64,000 bases of DNA, taken from assembly GCA_051453625.1 (NCBI GenBank), contig JBOZIK010000001.1, positions 19,319,213 to 19,383,212 on the forward strand, read 5' to 3'. The notes below the pieces were generated by a model that saw only the letters and a list, made by a program, of their open reading frames with translations, was not told the origin of the DNA and searched no databases. This stretch comes from Welwitschia mirabilis (lineage: Eukaryota > Gnetophyta > Gnetopsida > Welwitschiales). The position numbers and the translations under genes are program-made. Below, in pieces: positions 22,161 to 33,798 of this stretch (positions within the stretch are counted from its first letter, which is position 1; each line of letters starts with the position of its first letter).

Positions 22161-22900
22161 CATAATTCCTTGCAAACACATCCTTGAACTCTCAACAAAG
22201 AGTTAGGATAGCTTGCCTCTCTAAAGATGAACAAATGTTCCCAATCTAAATGTACTTGTGTTCTTGAGGAGAACCTAAATTCCCTTCATATTTGTTAATC
22301 TATACATTTGCTAGGGAAAGAAAAGTCTGGCTTTGCAGCAAAGGACTTCTCCAATTGTATGAAATTGACAGGGATCCCGTTATTGTGAAGCTGTAAAACT
22401 CAACTTTTAGTAAAATGTCCCTCCTTTGTTGATTCCTTCCGTGTCTTCATCAATGGACTCTACTCGATTCTTCAGAAATTGTAGGATCTAACCATCTTCC
22501 TCAAAAACTTGAAACTATTTGATATTATCAGGGACTGACTTCTCTAGAAGAGGGAGAATTTGAAGTCCTTTGATAGCTAGGTCATCCATTGGTGCTTTGA
22601 CTGTAGTTGTGCTTTAGCCATATTTGCAAGGGAATTCTTCTCTCCTGAAATTTGGGAAGAGACCATTCTTTAAATTGACCTAGGAGGTTCAAAACCATTC
22701 TTCAAAACGGGGGGATCCTCTTGCACCTATATGTGAGTCGATTCTTTGATATCATAGAAATACATGACCATGCCTAAGTCTTAAATAGGCTCTTCAAGAT
22801 TGGTCTTCTCTCTTTTGTAAGCAATGACATTGTATTTCAAGTATGGCTCTCTTGATCTATGTGGATCTCATACCTCATTGGAAACACCCTTCTGGGGGAG
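22161..22900 (-). pseudogene. Gypsy pol, segment between protease and reverse transcriptase
   Basis: Minus-strand continuation of the same element, where the N-terminal part of reverse transcriptase and the linker after the protease are expected. Only short frames survive, and I read no catalytic motif. Position and orientation are the evidence. Confidence 0.45.
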
Positions 22901-23210
22901 CCACATGTGAGAAGAGTCTGAAAAGATGTATCCAGTAAGGGAATTTGCCTAACTTTGACTCAACAATGCTCCATATATTGCTAGAATGTTGATTACATAG
23001 AAATATGGAACACTCATGACTTTCAGCTCTAAGGCTATGTGCACCTTTAAATCCTTCATAATACCTTGCACACTGACATTCATTCGAGCGGGATGCACTT
23101 GCTTCTTGCTACATTTCTTAAGAGTTAAGTTCAACTAATTTGCTACTTTTTAAGGAAGGATGTTGGTAGGGTTCGAAATCGACGAGTCAATTATGTACAT
23201 CCTTGTCAGA
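22901..23210 (-). pseudogene. Gypsy aspartic protease region (minus strand)
   Basis: Minus-strand frame with VPYFYVINILAIYGALLSQS near 22949-23010. It resembles the C-terminal half of the retropepsin-like domain of plant Gypsy polyproteins (…FxVxDIPxxYGxLLSRxW…). Upstream residues (NVSVQGIMKDLKVHIALELK) fit the preceding beta strands. The expected DSG/DTG active-site motif is not visible in a readable frame. It lies correctly between the gag-like region (23640-25010) and reverse transcriptase. Confidence 0.5.
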
Positions 23211-23639
23211 CATGCAACAGGTGAGCATGAAGGAGAGAACCTTTTTTTAGTATTGAAAATAGTGGCATTAGCCTCTACCTTTGCTACATTTGTTTTATAG
23301 GGAGAATCTTTTGATTGTTGATTGTTTGTGGAGGCACAAGACTGAGGGAGCCTCTCTCGCTCTGATCTTTGCTCAACAAAAGAACCTCGAAAATGGGAAA
23401 GGTTTGGCTTACGCTTTTTGAGGTCTTATTCATTCATTGTAAGTAGGGGTAGCTTTCTTTCTTCTTCTATCATCTTACAATAGCCTTTCGAAGCTAATGG
23501 TATCTGATATTTGTTGTCACTTGCAAGAGGGGGAGGACCACTTGAGGCATCTTGATGTGAGGCATGAGATTTTTCCTAAGAGGATTAAAGTTGGTCAAGG
23601 GCTTTTGCTCTTGTCCTATGCTTGGGTTGGGGTTTAGTC
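23211..23639 (-). pseudogene. Gypsy gag-pol linker, decayed
   Basis: Minus-strand linker between gag and protease of the same element, with no readable domain. The forward strand is mixed T- and G-rich here. Confidence 0.3.
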
Positions 23640-25010
23640 CTATGGCTTCTCTGTTAGCAACTCTAGCCTTCTTGGTGTAGATAAAAGTCTAGACAATAGA
23701 GAGGTATTCAACATGGTACAGGGGCTTATTCTTACTCTCATGAGGATTTGAAGCAATGCTAACCTCTTCCAACCAATTGGTGATCTTGAAGTAGTACATT
23801 TCTTTTGGATGGGAAGAAGAGGGAAGAAACATGTGAAGCTCTCATGATCTCCTGCGTGCAAAGATTATCTTTATAATTGTCTCCAGTGTGGTTGGCACTC
23901 TGATAGAATGGACAAAAATCATGGAAGGAAACCAAATTTGTATCATGCTTTGATAGATGTCCTCAAATTTCATAGTATCACAAGTGAAATTGGAATCCAC
24001 TTCTCTATAGGTCTTTCCTACTTCACTTGAGCTCTACCCTACTGTGAAATCTTTAATTGCTCCATATCCTAAGTAAGCTTTCTCAACATCTACGTAAGAG
24101 ATTTGATCTCACTTTCACTCTCAGAGTTAGAGGAGACCCTGGGTGAATTAGATGGATGACTCTAGGGTACAAGGATAGGGTTTAGTGGCGGGTGGGATGA
24201 GGAAAGAATTTGGGAAGGGGCATAAGAACCAAAGGTGGAGAAAGGATGCGACAATTGGAATAAACATGTATTGGATGCGGTGGGAAGTGGAAGGTAGGGA
24301 AGTTGTGGGGAACAAGAACTGGCATGGTTTAAGGGATTATTGACAGGAAGAGGTGTAAAATTAGGAGGTGACAAGGTGATAAGGTTTAGGTGAATAAGGT
24401 TGGGATGGGCATGGGGTTGACTGGTATACCCTCTTTAGGCAAATAGTCTCTTTCATGAGATTCTAGAGGCTAGTGCGATTGGGCCTTCGCTCTAGAGAGA
24501 AACGAGTCATCCCATCTAACGCCGAATGGTACATGACCATTACTTGGAAGGTAGCTGGCTTGTGCTATGTGGGAAGACCAACATAGATGATATCGGAACA
24601 GTTGTTAAATGCTTTGTCTGCCTCTGCGTGCTCCTCTTTTATGGTGGCAAAACACTAGTACAATGTCTCCGGATCCATCTGACCTCCAAACTGCATAATG
24701 AAAGCCTGGATAAGCTCATTCCAAGAATTCATAGCGTTTGCAATGAGTTGCAAATAATAGAGCCGAGCTTCTCCCTTGAGATAGGGGTGGAATAGTTGGC
24801 AAGTGACATCCTTTTAATTAACAACCGAGAAGTGGAGTCCTCTAGTAAAAGTGGCGATATTGTCTTCAGGGGCCAAGCAAGAATGGGGATAATAAGCTTG
24901 CGGAAAGTCGGAAACTTATCGTGCTTCATGGGAAGGGCACTGGAGGCTAGGAAATTGAGGGAGTTGTTGCTAATATATGGGGGAGGCGGGTTGACCATGG
25001 GTATAAGCTA
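23640..25010 (-). pseudogene. Gypsy gag (minus strand)
   Basis: Gag-like region upstream of the protease. On the minus strand a retrotransposon gag core can be read at about 24790-24640, with SWNELIQAFIMQFGGQMDPE, which resembles the …SWxxLxxxFxxxF… segment of plant Gypsy gag. The N-terminal part carries a proline-rich stretch (PPPPYISNNSLNFLASSALP, about 24998) and the downstream part another (24162-24374, with FTPLPVNNPLNHASSCSPQL). Gag would form the particle that packages element RNA. Several stops break it. The 5' LTR and primer-binding site should lie at 25010-25610 but were not recognised. Confidence 0.55.
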
Positions 25011-25609
25011 GGTAGGAGTGGCTAGGGGAGAGTAGAAGCTACAAGGGAGGAAGGAGAAGATGTCTTAGAGTGAGAAATCGTAACAGGTAATGAAGCCTTA
25101 GTGGTAGAGTCTTCAACAAAGAGTGAGTTTCTTGAAGAACAGAACGGATTGAAGAGAGTTCTTAATGCCCTCCTTTTGTTGTTGTGTCTTGAGAGATGTG
25201 TTGTAGTGATGAGCTAGTGCAAGAAACTCAACTTGGCATTTGTTCTAGCATCAAGGAAGACGTGTTGATGTAAATTCCTTATATGGGCTTGGAAAGGACA
25301 ATCATACCTGCTTTCCAAAGGGAGACAACCTGGACTTGTTTGAGAGGACAACTGCAAACTAAGTACTCAAAAATAAAACCTCAAGGTACAGAGTAATCAG
25401 GGCACGGTGTAGAGCATAGGATAAAGCCTAACAAGAAACCTCAAACAATAAAGGACTTAAGCAAAAAAAGGAAAAATGGGGAAGAGGATAAGAAAGGGAG
25501 GACTTCCAATGGAAGACGGTATCCTTCAGGTTGCTTCAAGATACACAGAAGGGAAGGTGAAGCAAGTCTTAGGAATGGGAATAGAGTTCCCAAATGGATT
25601 TCCTCCCAA
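25011..25609. other. junction between the minus-strand Gypsy and plus-strand Copia elements
   Basis: No LTR ends recognised. The Gypsy gag N-terminus may extend to about 25260 (a minus-strand frame with EFLALAHHYNTSLKTQQQKE). From 25476 a + strand open frame runs into Copia reverse transcriptase, but its first 40 codons are not Copia-like. Confidence 0.35.
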
Positions 25610-26990
25610 GGCTAGGAAGGAGGGCGAAGAAGTGGTTGAGCTAAATCAGTTCAAAAGACATGGAGTATGGGACTTGGTTCCTAGACCAAAAGGTAGACAC
25701 ATCATTGGTATTAAATGGGTTTTAAAAATAAGTTAGATGAAACAAGTACCATTGTGCAAGACAAAGCTTGATTGGTGGCACAAGGCTATAGTTAGGAGAA
25801 AGGTATTTATGGTGAGACCTATGCCCTAGTGGCTAGGCTTGAACCCATTAGACTTTTGTTACCTTATGGTTGTGCTATGAATATTAAGTTATTTCAAATG
25901 AATGTAAAAAGTGCCTTTCTCAATGGATACGCAAAAGAAGAAGTGTTTGTTGAACAACCATCTAGTTCGTTGATGTTAACTACCTTGAACATGTGAAAGC
26001 TTAAGAAGGCGTTGTATGGGCTCCAACAAGCTCCTAGAGCTTGGTATGAGAGGTTGTCTAAAATCGTAATAGAGCAAGGCTACAAATGTGTAATATTGAT
26101 CCTAATCTGTTGATTAAAAAGTTTGGTAATGATACTCTTATTATTCAAGTTCATGTAGATGATATAGTTGGTGTAACAAATAGAAACTTGACATTAGAAT
26201 TTTCTAAGCCCATGCAAAAAGAGTTTTTGGTCAATCAAAATATGTCACAGAACTTCTTGCTAAATCCAAGTTTGAGAATGCCAAGGAAGTCATCACACCC
26301 ATGTCTACTTCAACTAAGATGAGCAAGGATGTTTCAGATAAATCAATACATCAGAGGCTCTATAGAGGCGTGATAGGTAGCTAATTGTATTTATCATCAA
26401 GTAGGCCTGATACTGCCTTTAGCATAGAATTCTATGCAAGATATTAGTCTAATCAAAAAGAATCCTGCCTTATTTTAGTTAAAAGAATATTTAGAAATCT
26501 TAAGCATACATGTAATTTTGGCATTTGGTTTCCACGAGACACTTCACTTGATCTGTTTGGGTATAGTGATGCAGATTGGGTTGAATGGAGGGATGACTGA
26601 AAGAGTACAAACAATGCATGTTATTTCCTAAGTAATTGCCTCATAACATGGAGTTCCAAGAAACAAAGTTCTACATCTTTGTTTACGACAAAGGCTAAAT
26701 ATATCAGCTAGCTATTGTTGCACACTAATGTTATGGATGATGCATACTCTGCGTGATTATGGGATGGATATGAAAAGAACTCGATTATTGTGTGAAAATG
26801 CTAGTGCAATTAACATTCTAAGGAACTTGGTTCAACACTCTTGTAGAAAAGATATTGACATAAGGTACCATCTCATTAGAAAACAAGTTCAACAAGGTGT
26901 GAGAAATTTGGATCACGCGAGTATTGAGAAAAAACTGGCAGATATGTTCACAAAGGCTCTGTCAGAAACAAGGTTTTAAGCCTTAAGAGT
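25610..26990 (+). pseudogene. Ty1/Copia reverse transcriptase and RNase H (SIRE-like)
   Basis: A classical Copia pol read with frameshifts. N-terminal block: ELNQFKRHGVWDLVPRPKGR then HIIGIKWV. Then LVAQGYS and LEPIRLL. Motif A reads FQMNVKSAFLNG where aspartate is expected. Next are LKKALYGLQQAPRAWYERLS and the motif C block QVHVDDIVGVTNRN (26141-26182), whose two aspartates survive. RNase H is seen as LDLFGYSDADWVEW (about 26560) and, in the last frame (26728-26976), CRKDIDIRYHLIRKQVQQG and KLADMFTKALSETRF. Integrase, protease and gag are missing, so the element is 5'-truncated near 25610. At least ten stops or shifts show it is dead. An env-position ORF, polypurine tract and LTR follow in order. 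Confidence 0.85.
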
Positions 26991-27544
26991 AGAGTGGGGC
27001 ATAGGAACATGCTCAACTGAGGTATGATTTAATTATTGATAAATTATAACATTAGTACATATATGATCAAGTTTTTTCAAATACTATGAGCATGTATTTG
27101 TTCTAAAACTGGTTTTTACATTCTTATCTTTCATATTACCTTCATTCTTGATCTTTATATCTTGTTCATTTGATTAGTCAGTTCTTTCTCATCAATTAAA
27201 GATCTTGGTATTTGTCTTCTCGTTGGAGTATCATCTTTCTGATGTTTTCTCTTGTATCTGGCTTATTCTATTTGATTTTCTTCATTTTTTGAGCTTCCAG
27301 GGATCCGAATGTCTGCACTTTAGGACTCTAGACGTACCTAGGCTTGAGATTGTTTGCCATATAAAAAGGTAGAATGTAGGGTAGATGTCTGCCCTCTAAA
27401 AGCTTGGATGTTTGCGATATTGGATTTTCTTAAAATTAAGTCTTTGTCAAAAAAAAGGGGAGGCGGTGTCAGAAACTTAGCCTATAAAGAGGATGTTCTC
27501 CCCTTTCTTCCTCATTGTGTCAAGATCATTTTGAAGAATAAAAA
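26991..27544 (+). mobile_element. inter-ORF region of the SIRE-like element
   Basis: Non-coding spacer between pol and the env-position ORF. It contains degenerate CGAATGTCTG / GGATGTTTGCG motifs related to those in the LTR, and a TATA-like CCTATAAAGAGG at about 27480, 65 bases upstream of the next ORF's ATG. This could be a remnant promoter or splice leader for that ORF (inference). Confidence 0.4.
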
Positions 27545-28800
27545 ATGAGTTCTTTTGCTTTCAATCTTCATTTCTTTTCTCTTCTAGCATTCTTTGTCTC
27601 TATTTCTTGTTCAATCATGCCAAGGGCCAAGATTCCAGTTTCAAGGAAAGACGGGGGAAAAGATAAAGAAGCCAAACCCGTATCTGGTTCTCCAAGGGCC
27701 AAGGCTATGAGGACTCAAAGCTTCAACAAAAAGCCTCTCACACTAGGAAGGGTAATCCTTCATGAATCTTTCAAGCATTACTTCAATATTTTTCCAAGAT
27801 TAGAAGAGCTTAACTGGATTTATATTCTAAACCCTCATACGCATGGAATGGTTACCCTTCTTCGAATGTTTTACTGCAATGGATCTTTTGAGAATCAATA
27901 GAATCTCTTTGTTTCAAACTTATATGACATTGACATTAAAGTAAATCTAGAAATGATTTCTTGTGCTCTCGATTTTCCATTAGAAGCAGAAAATTATGTT
28001 CATGTATCTTTAGCTTTAGTTGTTGGCAATATGGTTCCAAGGGAAGAACTTATCGATGTAACTTGTGAAAAACATGAGACTTGGAGAACAACTATTCCAA
28101 CAAGGCTTTTGCACCGGTTTGCAAGGTAATGTTTAGAATTATTTCAAGCAATCTTATTTCGAAACTTGGGCGTATGGGTGAAGTATCTTCTTTATGTGCT
28201 TATGTAATTTACTGTTGTGCAAGGGAGATCAAGATAAATCTACCACGGTGGATTTTAATAAATAGGGCATCTTGCACTTTAATGGAATCAGCAACCCTTC
28301 TTATGTTGGTCTAGTTACAAAGATGTGTCAGGATCAGGCAGCCTTACCAAAAGTCAAGGATGAAATTCTCAAGCTGCACAAAAGCCATTTAATGAGTCGT
28401 CCTTGGTTCGCATGACAATTGTTGATGGATCAAATCCTCCACCTCCTTCCTCTCCTTCAACTAGGCATTTCAAGCATAGGAGGTCTAGGGAATCCTCTCA
28501 TGGTTAATCCTTTACTAAAAAAATGGTTCAAAAGAATGTCTTCTCAGATTTCAAAGATCAAACAGGCTCTTATAGAATTTGGTTGGAGGTTGTGTCAACT
28601 TCCTGCAGTAGTGGAAGCAGTGGCAATGTGGATGACTCTGATTGATTCTCTAATTAGTCTTATATCTATGTTTTCCTTCATAATCTCTTGTCACTGTGTG
28701 TCAGCTTGTGTGTCTTGGGTATTTTGTGTGCCAGTTTGTCTATCAATTAGTCTTATGGTTATGCTCCCATGTATGACGAACAATGATTGATATGTAATCA
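27545..28800 (+). pseudogene. env-position ORF of the SIRE-like Copia element (plant-transposon-protein-like)
   Basis: Starts at ATG 27545 and is open for 118 codons. It begins with a hydrophobic N-terminus (FNLHFFSLLAFFVSISCSIM), then a basic proline/serine segment (AKIPVSRKDGGKDKEAKPVS). Past a stop at 27899 related sequence continues: LYDIDIKVNLEMISCALDFP, then a segment at 28120-28270 with SSLCAYVIYCCAREIKINLP. The latter resembles the middle of the 'putative plant transposon protein' domain found in extra ORFs of plant LTR elements (my reading; not searched). A region of serine/proline-rich sequence and a hydrophobic C-terminal piece follow near 28660-28770. SIRE-type elements are known to carry such a third ORF after pol. 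The original protein would be about 400 residues; stops and frameshifts break it. Confidence 0.55.
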
Positions 28801-29124
28801 ATAGTCATTGTCGTGCTTTAGTCTCATATTAACTTTCCATATATTTGTTTATCTTAATTGTGCTCACATATTAATTGTATCTCTTTGCACGTATGCTTTC
28901 CCCGGTTTTCTTTTTAATTTTAGTGTGCAGGTTCAGTGATGCAAAAAGGGGGATAAAATAAGACAACAAATTCAAGATTTTAGGGGAAGCTTTTGGAATA
29001 CAAATTCCGGTCTTATAGGGACCCAAGGAAAAGCTCTTGAAAGGGATATCAGTTCCAAGGGGAGATTGACTTCCAAGATTGTAAAATCAAGGTTTAAGGT
29101 TTCTCATCATTGAAAGGGGGAGAT
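28801..29124 (+). mobile_element. 3' untranslated region and polypurine tract of the SIRE-like element
   Basis: Non-coding tail rich in AAGGGG motifs (AAAAAGGGGGATAAAA at about 28939; CCAAGGGGAGATT at about 29055), ending in the polypurine tract TTGAAAGGGGGAGATTGT (29112-29129) that primes plus-strand synthesis. The LTR starts directly after it. Confidence 0.65.
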
Positions 29125-30290
29125 TGTACAAAGCGTGAGTTTTAATGATGCCACCATGATAAGATTGATGACAAGTTTGATAAGTTTACCAGGTTTACGT
29201 GCAAGATGTGCTCACCATGTTTTGAAGATTGACGATTGGATGATTTGAAGTTGATAAACTTTTTCTGGACATCCTTGGTTTTAATAGTGGACATTCGTGT
29301 TGTGTATCGATGTACTTTAGCTCTCCAGGGTCCCAGACATTTCCACTCAAAAGGTCCGAACATCCCTTCTCCTCACAGATGATCTGTATGGGGTTGTGAT
29401 ATGTTAACAGGTGCAGACATCCCACCTCTTTTCAGCCATCTTGTTTGGGGGGCTGCACCTTTGACAGGTGCGGATGTTGCCACTGTTTTAGTGTGGACGT
29501 CCCTACACCTTCGAGTGAAGATTTCCACACAAAACCAAAAGTTTGTAGTGTGGATGTCCCCACTCTGTTAGGGCAGATGTCCCCACTCCTGGACTGTTTC
29601 ACAATGGCTAGTTTATGGCAGAAAGCTCAGGGATTTTAAAGATTGAGTCAATTGCAAACTTTGAGGCGATAGTGATGGACATTGTTCCAATGATCTAAGC
29701 TCTCATTGGTAGTAAAACAGGTGATGTTTAACTCCAAGGATCATAGAAATATCACTTCAACAGCTACGTTGCTTATGTGCTCTACAAAAGGACAGAAGCC
29801 AGTTTTTAGGTGTACCAACTGATTGACTGAATCTTACATTTTGTCTATTCTCTGTTCCAACTCAAAAATATTGTTATTTGTCTACTGCAATCAATTTGTA
29901 ATATCAGTGCTTAAGGCATCTTTGCTTTTTTTGTGATTTTTGATGTGGTTGAGTCTAAAGCCAAGAAAAGACTCATTGTTGCAAAGGGTTGATGATCAGC
30001 CAGAAATCATCACCGTTGTAGAAGGGTTGATGATCAGCCAAAAAATCATCATTTGAAGGAGATTGAAGGGAACCAGCAAAGCCATAACATTTGATTCTCC
30101 CTAAAGAGTGAAGTAGACTGATAGCCGTACCACTTTAGATTTCTTGTGTGCTGGCCTCATTTTCTTTGCATTAGCCTTACTTGTTTGACATTCATTCCAC
30201 GAAAAATTGAGAAAAACTTATTTATATAGATTGTCTTCCCTATTCATCCCCCCTCTAGGGCTAACATTGCTAAGACACTACAGTTTGTGT
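29125..30290 (+). mobile_element. 3' LTR of the SIRE-like Copia element
   Basis: About 1.17 kb following the polypurine tract. It contains many degenerate copies of a GGACATCC / GGATGTCC / GGACGTCC motif (29260-29600), mostly with the CpG decayed. Near its 3' end it has the AGTAGACTG segment (about 30112), shared in order with the LTR at 136-2225, and a terminal ATTCATCCCCCCTCTAGGGC (about 30240-30259). The matching 5' LTR of this truncated element is absent. The LTR at 136-2225 belongs to the same family but to another copy. Confidence 0.65.
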
Positions 30291-30370
30291 AAGGCAGGCT
30301 ACTATTAGAATTTTGTTTTGCTCTTTTGAAACATACAAAACAAAGTGATAGCTCTACTTTTGTTTTCTGT

Positions 30371-30730
30371 TTTTTAAAATAAAAAGTGTGTAAAAATTGA
30401 CAAACAAATGTAACACACAGAATAACATAGAGAAAAGAATTTAACAGAGTTTGACCTCCTTTCGACCTATAGCCTTAGGGAAAGCACAAATCTGTGCTGA
30501 CAGCTTCAAGAGAAACCACCAAGGCAAATCACCTACTTAGAACTTCTGGCACAACTTTTGTGACAGTTCTTGAAAGACAAATGAATCATGCTTCGATGCT
30601 TGCAGCTTCTCATATTCAAAACCTAGTGCCTTGCATTGTGGAGAAACCCCAATAAGCCCTTTACAAAATATCGCCTTTTTTAACAAGCGATGTATCATCC
30701 TAATGAAAATTTCCTTCAAGGTGCTTTTTA
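30371..30730 (-). mobile_element. Copia LTR remnant
   Basis: Carries the 'gaatttaacagagtttgac' phrase (about 30438), equivalent to that in the LTR at 2985-3300, followed by a similar order of short motifs. No internal region is attached. Orientation is taken from the other copy. Edges are approximate. Confidence 0.4.
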
Positions 30731-32072
30731 AAATTTAAGTGCCTGTTACAACATGGGATACAACTACGAAAATATAACCAGAAAAACATATCTTTGATTT
30801 CAGCTATGTAGGCCACACAGATAGTACAGGCTCACAGGAAGTTTTTGCCATCGATGGTGCAATGCATGGATAGGAGCTGGAGGTGGTTGAATCTTCTAGT
30901 TGTAGAACCAGTGTTGGGCAACAGAAAGTGGCACAGAAGTGAAGTAATCTTTATTCTGTATTTCAGGAAGTGGGAAGCCTAATCTAGTTTGCAATCCCTT
31001 TTGCCTCATCCAAGCATATACAACATTCTGTAGTAGAAAATGAAGAGGGTTACAGGAATGGCTTTTATAGGGAATAATAAAACTGAACTGCTCCCCATGT
31101 GGGCACCAATGTTTTGTTCCTAAGAAAGAATGATGGGTAGAGGTTGTCTATGGGGTTTCAGACATTGATTAAAAAAATAATTAGAACAAATACCTGTGTC
31201 AAGAATTGATAAATTTATTGATCAGCTTCAGCTACCTACACTCTTGGGCAAGTTGGACTTCATGTAAGATTACGAGCAGGGATTGAGTTAGGGAAGAAAG
31301 TAGTATTGAAGAGTATTGTCAAGAAAAGGGTGGGTTTTTCCAAGTGGTTGTATGAGGCCATTTGGACTATATGTGCTTCTTCAACAATGTTCATGCGACT
31401 TACGAATGAGGTACCTTGAGGACACTTTGATGGTTTGATTATTGTGTATTGCATGATGCTCTAGTCTTCAATTTAACTTGTGACGAAAGAACTTAGCAAA
31501 TTGGCAGTATTCAAGGCTTTCCTGGACATTTATCTAAAGAGAAAGCTAAAGAAATATAGTTATGTGTAACAGGCTCATACATGTGGAGGCTCAGAAATGA
31601 TTTGTAAAAGAAGTTTTTCAGAGTGGTCAAGGCCAAAGACCAGGATAGAAAAAGCTTGATAGGTGCATGCCAGTATTTCAGAGAGTTTACTATCAGATCA
31701 AAATTTTACCATCTTAGATTAGTTGGAAGATACGATGCTCTTTTTCTGCTGGGGATGAAGAATACTATTAATATCTAAGGGCACGGTTAATTGCTTTGAG
31801 TTCTGGATTTTGGAATCTTTGTTAATCCATTTAACTTTTTTCTAATGTTGAAGACCTTAATATGAGAAGCTGTCACATCTTATTTTGTATCAGTTTTCTT
31901 AATTTAATGTAAGGAGCAGTCTGCTATAACATCATAGTGATACTGCTTGCTTTTGTAGAGGTATATTGGATGCAACTAAATTTCACTAGTGAGATTATGA
32001 GAATCTGACTTGCATGAAAAATTACTGATTTGAAAGTGTATGCTGTTCCTTACTTTAGAATGTGAATTGTAG
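30731..32072. other. end of the giant intron, nothing recognised
   Basis: No coding or element feature is supported. It ends at the acceptor (TGAATTGTAG) of the exon at 32073. Confidence 0.4.
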
Positions 32073-32166
32073 GCCTTCAAGGAAACGGACATCTGCTGCT
32101 TTAGAGGCTATTGATTCAGGTACAATTGTACCTGAGAAAGAGCATACTGAAGATTTTTCAAAACAG
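32073..32166 (+). CDS. coiled-coil protein, penultimate exon
   Basis: A 94-nt exon between acceptor GAATTGTAG and donor CAG|GTACAG. Its first base completes the split codon from the exon ending at 7551, giving arginine, and it ends at phase 0. The product starts PSRKRTSAALEAIDSGTIVP, a short basic patch that could act as a nuclear localisation signal or phospho-site region (inference), followed by acidic sequence (EKEHTEDFSKQ). The canonical donor and matching phase are the evidence for a real exon rather than chance. Confidence 0.65.
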
Positions 32167-32245
32167 GTACAGCTTTAGCTTTGCTTTTAATTCATACCCA
32201 TTATTTAATCAAATTCCCATGTCTTTTTCCTTCTGTTTGTTTCAG

Positions 32246-32341
32246 GAACGTTCTGTGAATGTAGAGTCCATGGATTGCACTTTTTGTAATAGTAAAAACG
32301 TGGGTAATAAAACCATAGCTGATGCACCTTCTGGTGACTGA
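32246..32341 (+). CDS. coiled-coil protein, terminal exon with stop
   Basis: Separated from the previous exon by a 79-nt intron with strong sites (CAG|GTACAG … CTGTTTGTTTCAG|GAA). It encodes 31 residues and a TGA at 32339-32341. Sequence: ERSVNVESMDCTFCNSKNVG and so on; two close cysteines (CTFC) are present but no zinc-binding partner pair. The protein's C-terminus is thus short, polar and probably disordered. A donor-like TCTG|GTGACT at 32333/32334 could let splicing bypass the stop and join the exon-like segments at 33799 and 34240. Confidence 0.65.
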   Translation, partial: ERSVNVESMDCTFCNSKNVGNKTIADAPSGD

Positions 32342-33798
32342 ATGGAGAAAAACTAGTATGCATTCTAGAATTTGTTTTCATTGCTTCACCCACCTTGTAG
32401 TGGCATGCATGTCAAGTATCTTATGTTTGCCATATTTCAGGGTGATGAGCAGATTTAGGTCCTTGGTACAGAGAATATTTGAAGAGGTCATTGAATGATG
32501 TACCCCAGCAAATCTCATGGCAAATTTAAGATGAAATTTTAGGGATTTTATCTTTGCTTTGTTTTACAATTTGTTATACACAATTCACTGTTTTCAAAAT
32601 TTTGATCGACCCATTTAAGAATGACTACTAAAGGTTGTTGGCCTTCCTTTCAAGGGAAATCTCAAGGTATTATTAAATTTGTCTTATATTTGTGATCTAG
32701 TCTCGATTTTACATTGATTACATAATCATTCTTGATATTTGGCAGGCGTTTTGACTCTCAACCATAAATATTTGAGGAGCCTTTCCAGTAGTTTTTGGGC
32801 GTTGCGAGGAAGTCCAGGAATTAACCCCCACACACACACACACACATGAAAAGACGTACCTGTAATCTGGATTTTATGTTACATCAGTTTCAAGGCCGCT
32901 TTACATCTTATCAAATTTATAGCATGTCTCAGCGCATATGGCTTTTTCCTTCTTTAAATGTTTGTTTATTCCGGAAAACATATTATAGATCTTTATTGCT
33001 CTGACATACTTCAAAACTATTTTGTTTTTATTTGAAATATCAACAGGAAAAAAGGCTGAGTAGAATGCTTACAAATTTCCTGTACAATATGTATGCTCAT
33101 CGAGTTTGTACACGTCACAGTTTGAACTCTCCCTGATTTTATATTTAATGAAATCTTTCTACTCAAGTCATTTATCAACTTGGCGCTCTCTCTTAGCCAT
33201 GATACTGCTCCACTGCTGTGGAAAGGCATCGAATGGGCATTATGTTTTTTGTGGCACCCATTTAGTGCTTGCATGTACAGAGAAGTGATGCTCTGTTTAA
33301 GATAAATAGGAAAACGAAATTAAATGGTTTTAAAACCACTTTCTCTCATCCATCAAATGGAATTCACTTTGATGAAACCTATTGGCTCTCCCATTATAGA
33401 ATAAAACCAAGATGGAAGGGTATACTGGACAAGCAGACTAAGTTGAATCTGTGAAGCCTTAATAACCTTGAAAATAAATAATAAATAACAATAATGGTTA
33501 ACAATTTGAGTTGTGTTGATCTCTTTTGTGGAGAGGCGAAAACTCCTTTATCTATTAAAGATTGAGGAATCTTCAAGATTCATATGTATGTTTTTAACAT
33601 ACACTGTCAAATTTGAAAACCCCCCTGCTTGAAGTACACTTATATTATGCTTGGTTGGAACTTATTGCCTTGGGTCAAGATCATGTTTCTTGTATTTTAG
33701 AAATTGTAACTGCTTTGTTCAGCTGTAAAGATCTAGAAGCTTAGATGAAAGCATGCACTTTTAACTCACGATAATTGAACAGTATCTTCAAACTGCAG
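32342..33798 (+). other. 3' UTR and flanking sequence of the coiled-coil gene
   Basis: Presumed 3' UTR. A possible spliced acceptor occurs at 32440 (CATATTTCAG|GGTGATGAG). An AC microsatellite (about 32827-32847) and an AATAAATAATAAATAA cluster at about 33471 lie inside; the latter could act as a polyadenylation signal. No retroelement was recognised here, in contrast to the regions on both sides. Confidence 0.4.

Larger units (their letters stand above)
7552..32072 (+). other. giant intron of the coiled-coil gene, about 24.5 kb
   Basis: Inferred intron from donor AAAG|GTTCGA to acceptor TGAATTGTAG|GCC. It holds at least one Gypsy element, a SIRE-like Copia element with its 3' LTR, several other LTR pieces, a small DNA transposon, a SINE-like head and several unidentified decayed ORFs. 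Introns of this size filled with old retrotransposons are characteristic of conifers and other gymnosperms (established knowledge). Undetected small exons within it are possible, and gaps at 12286-13220 and 15632-15641 lie inside. Confidence 0.55.

Noticed and set aside
29142-29639. Open frames of 64-76 codons within 29142-29639
   Set aside because: They are inside the SIRE-like LTR and consist of its repeated GACATCC motifs in different frames.
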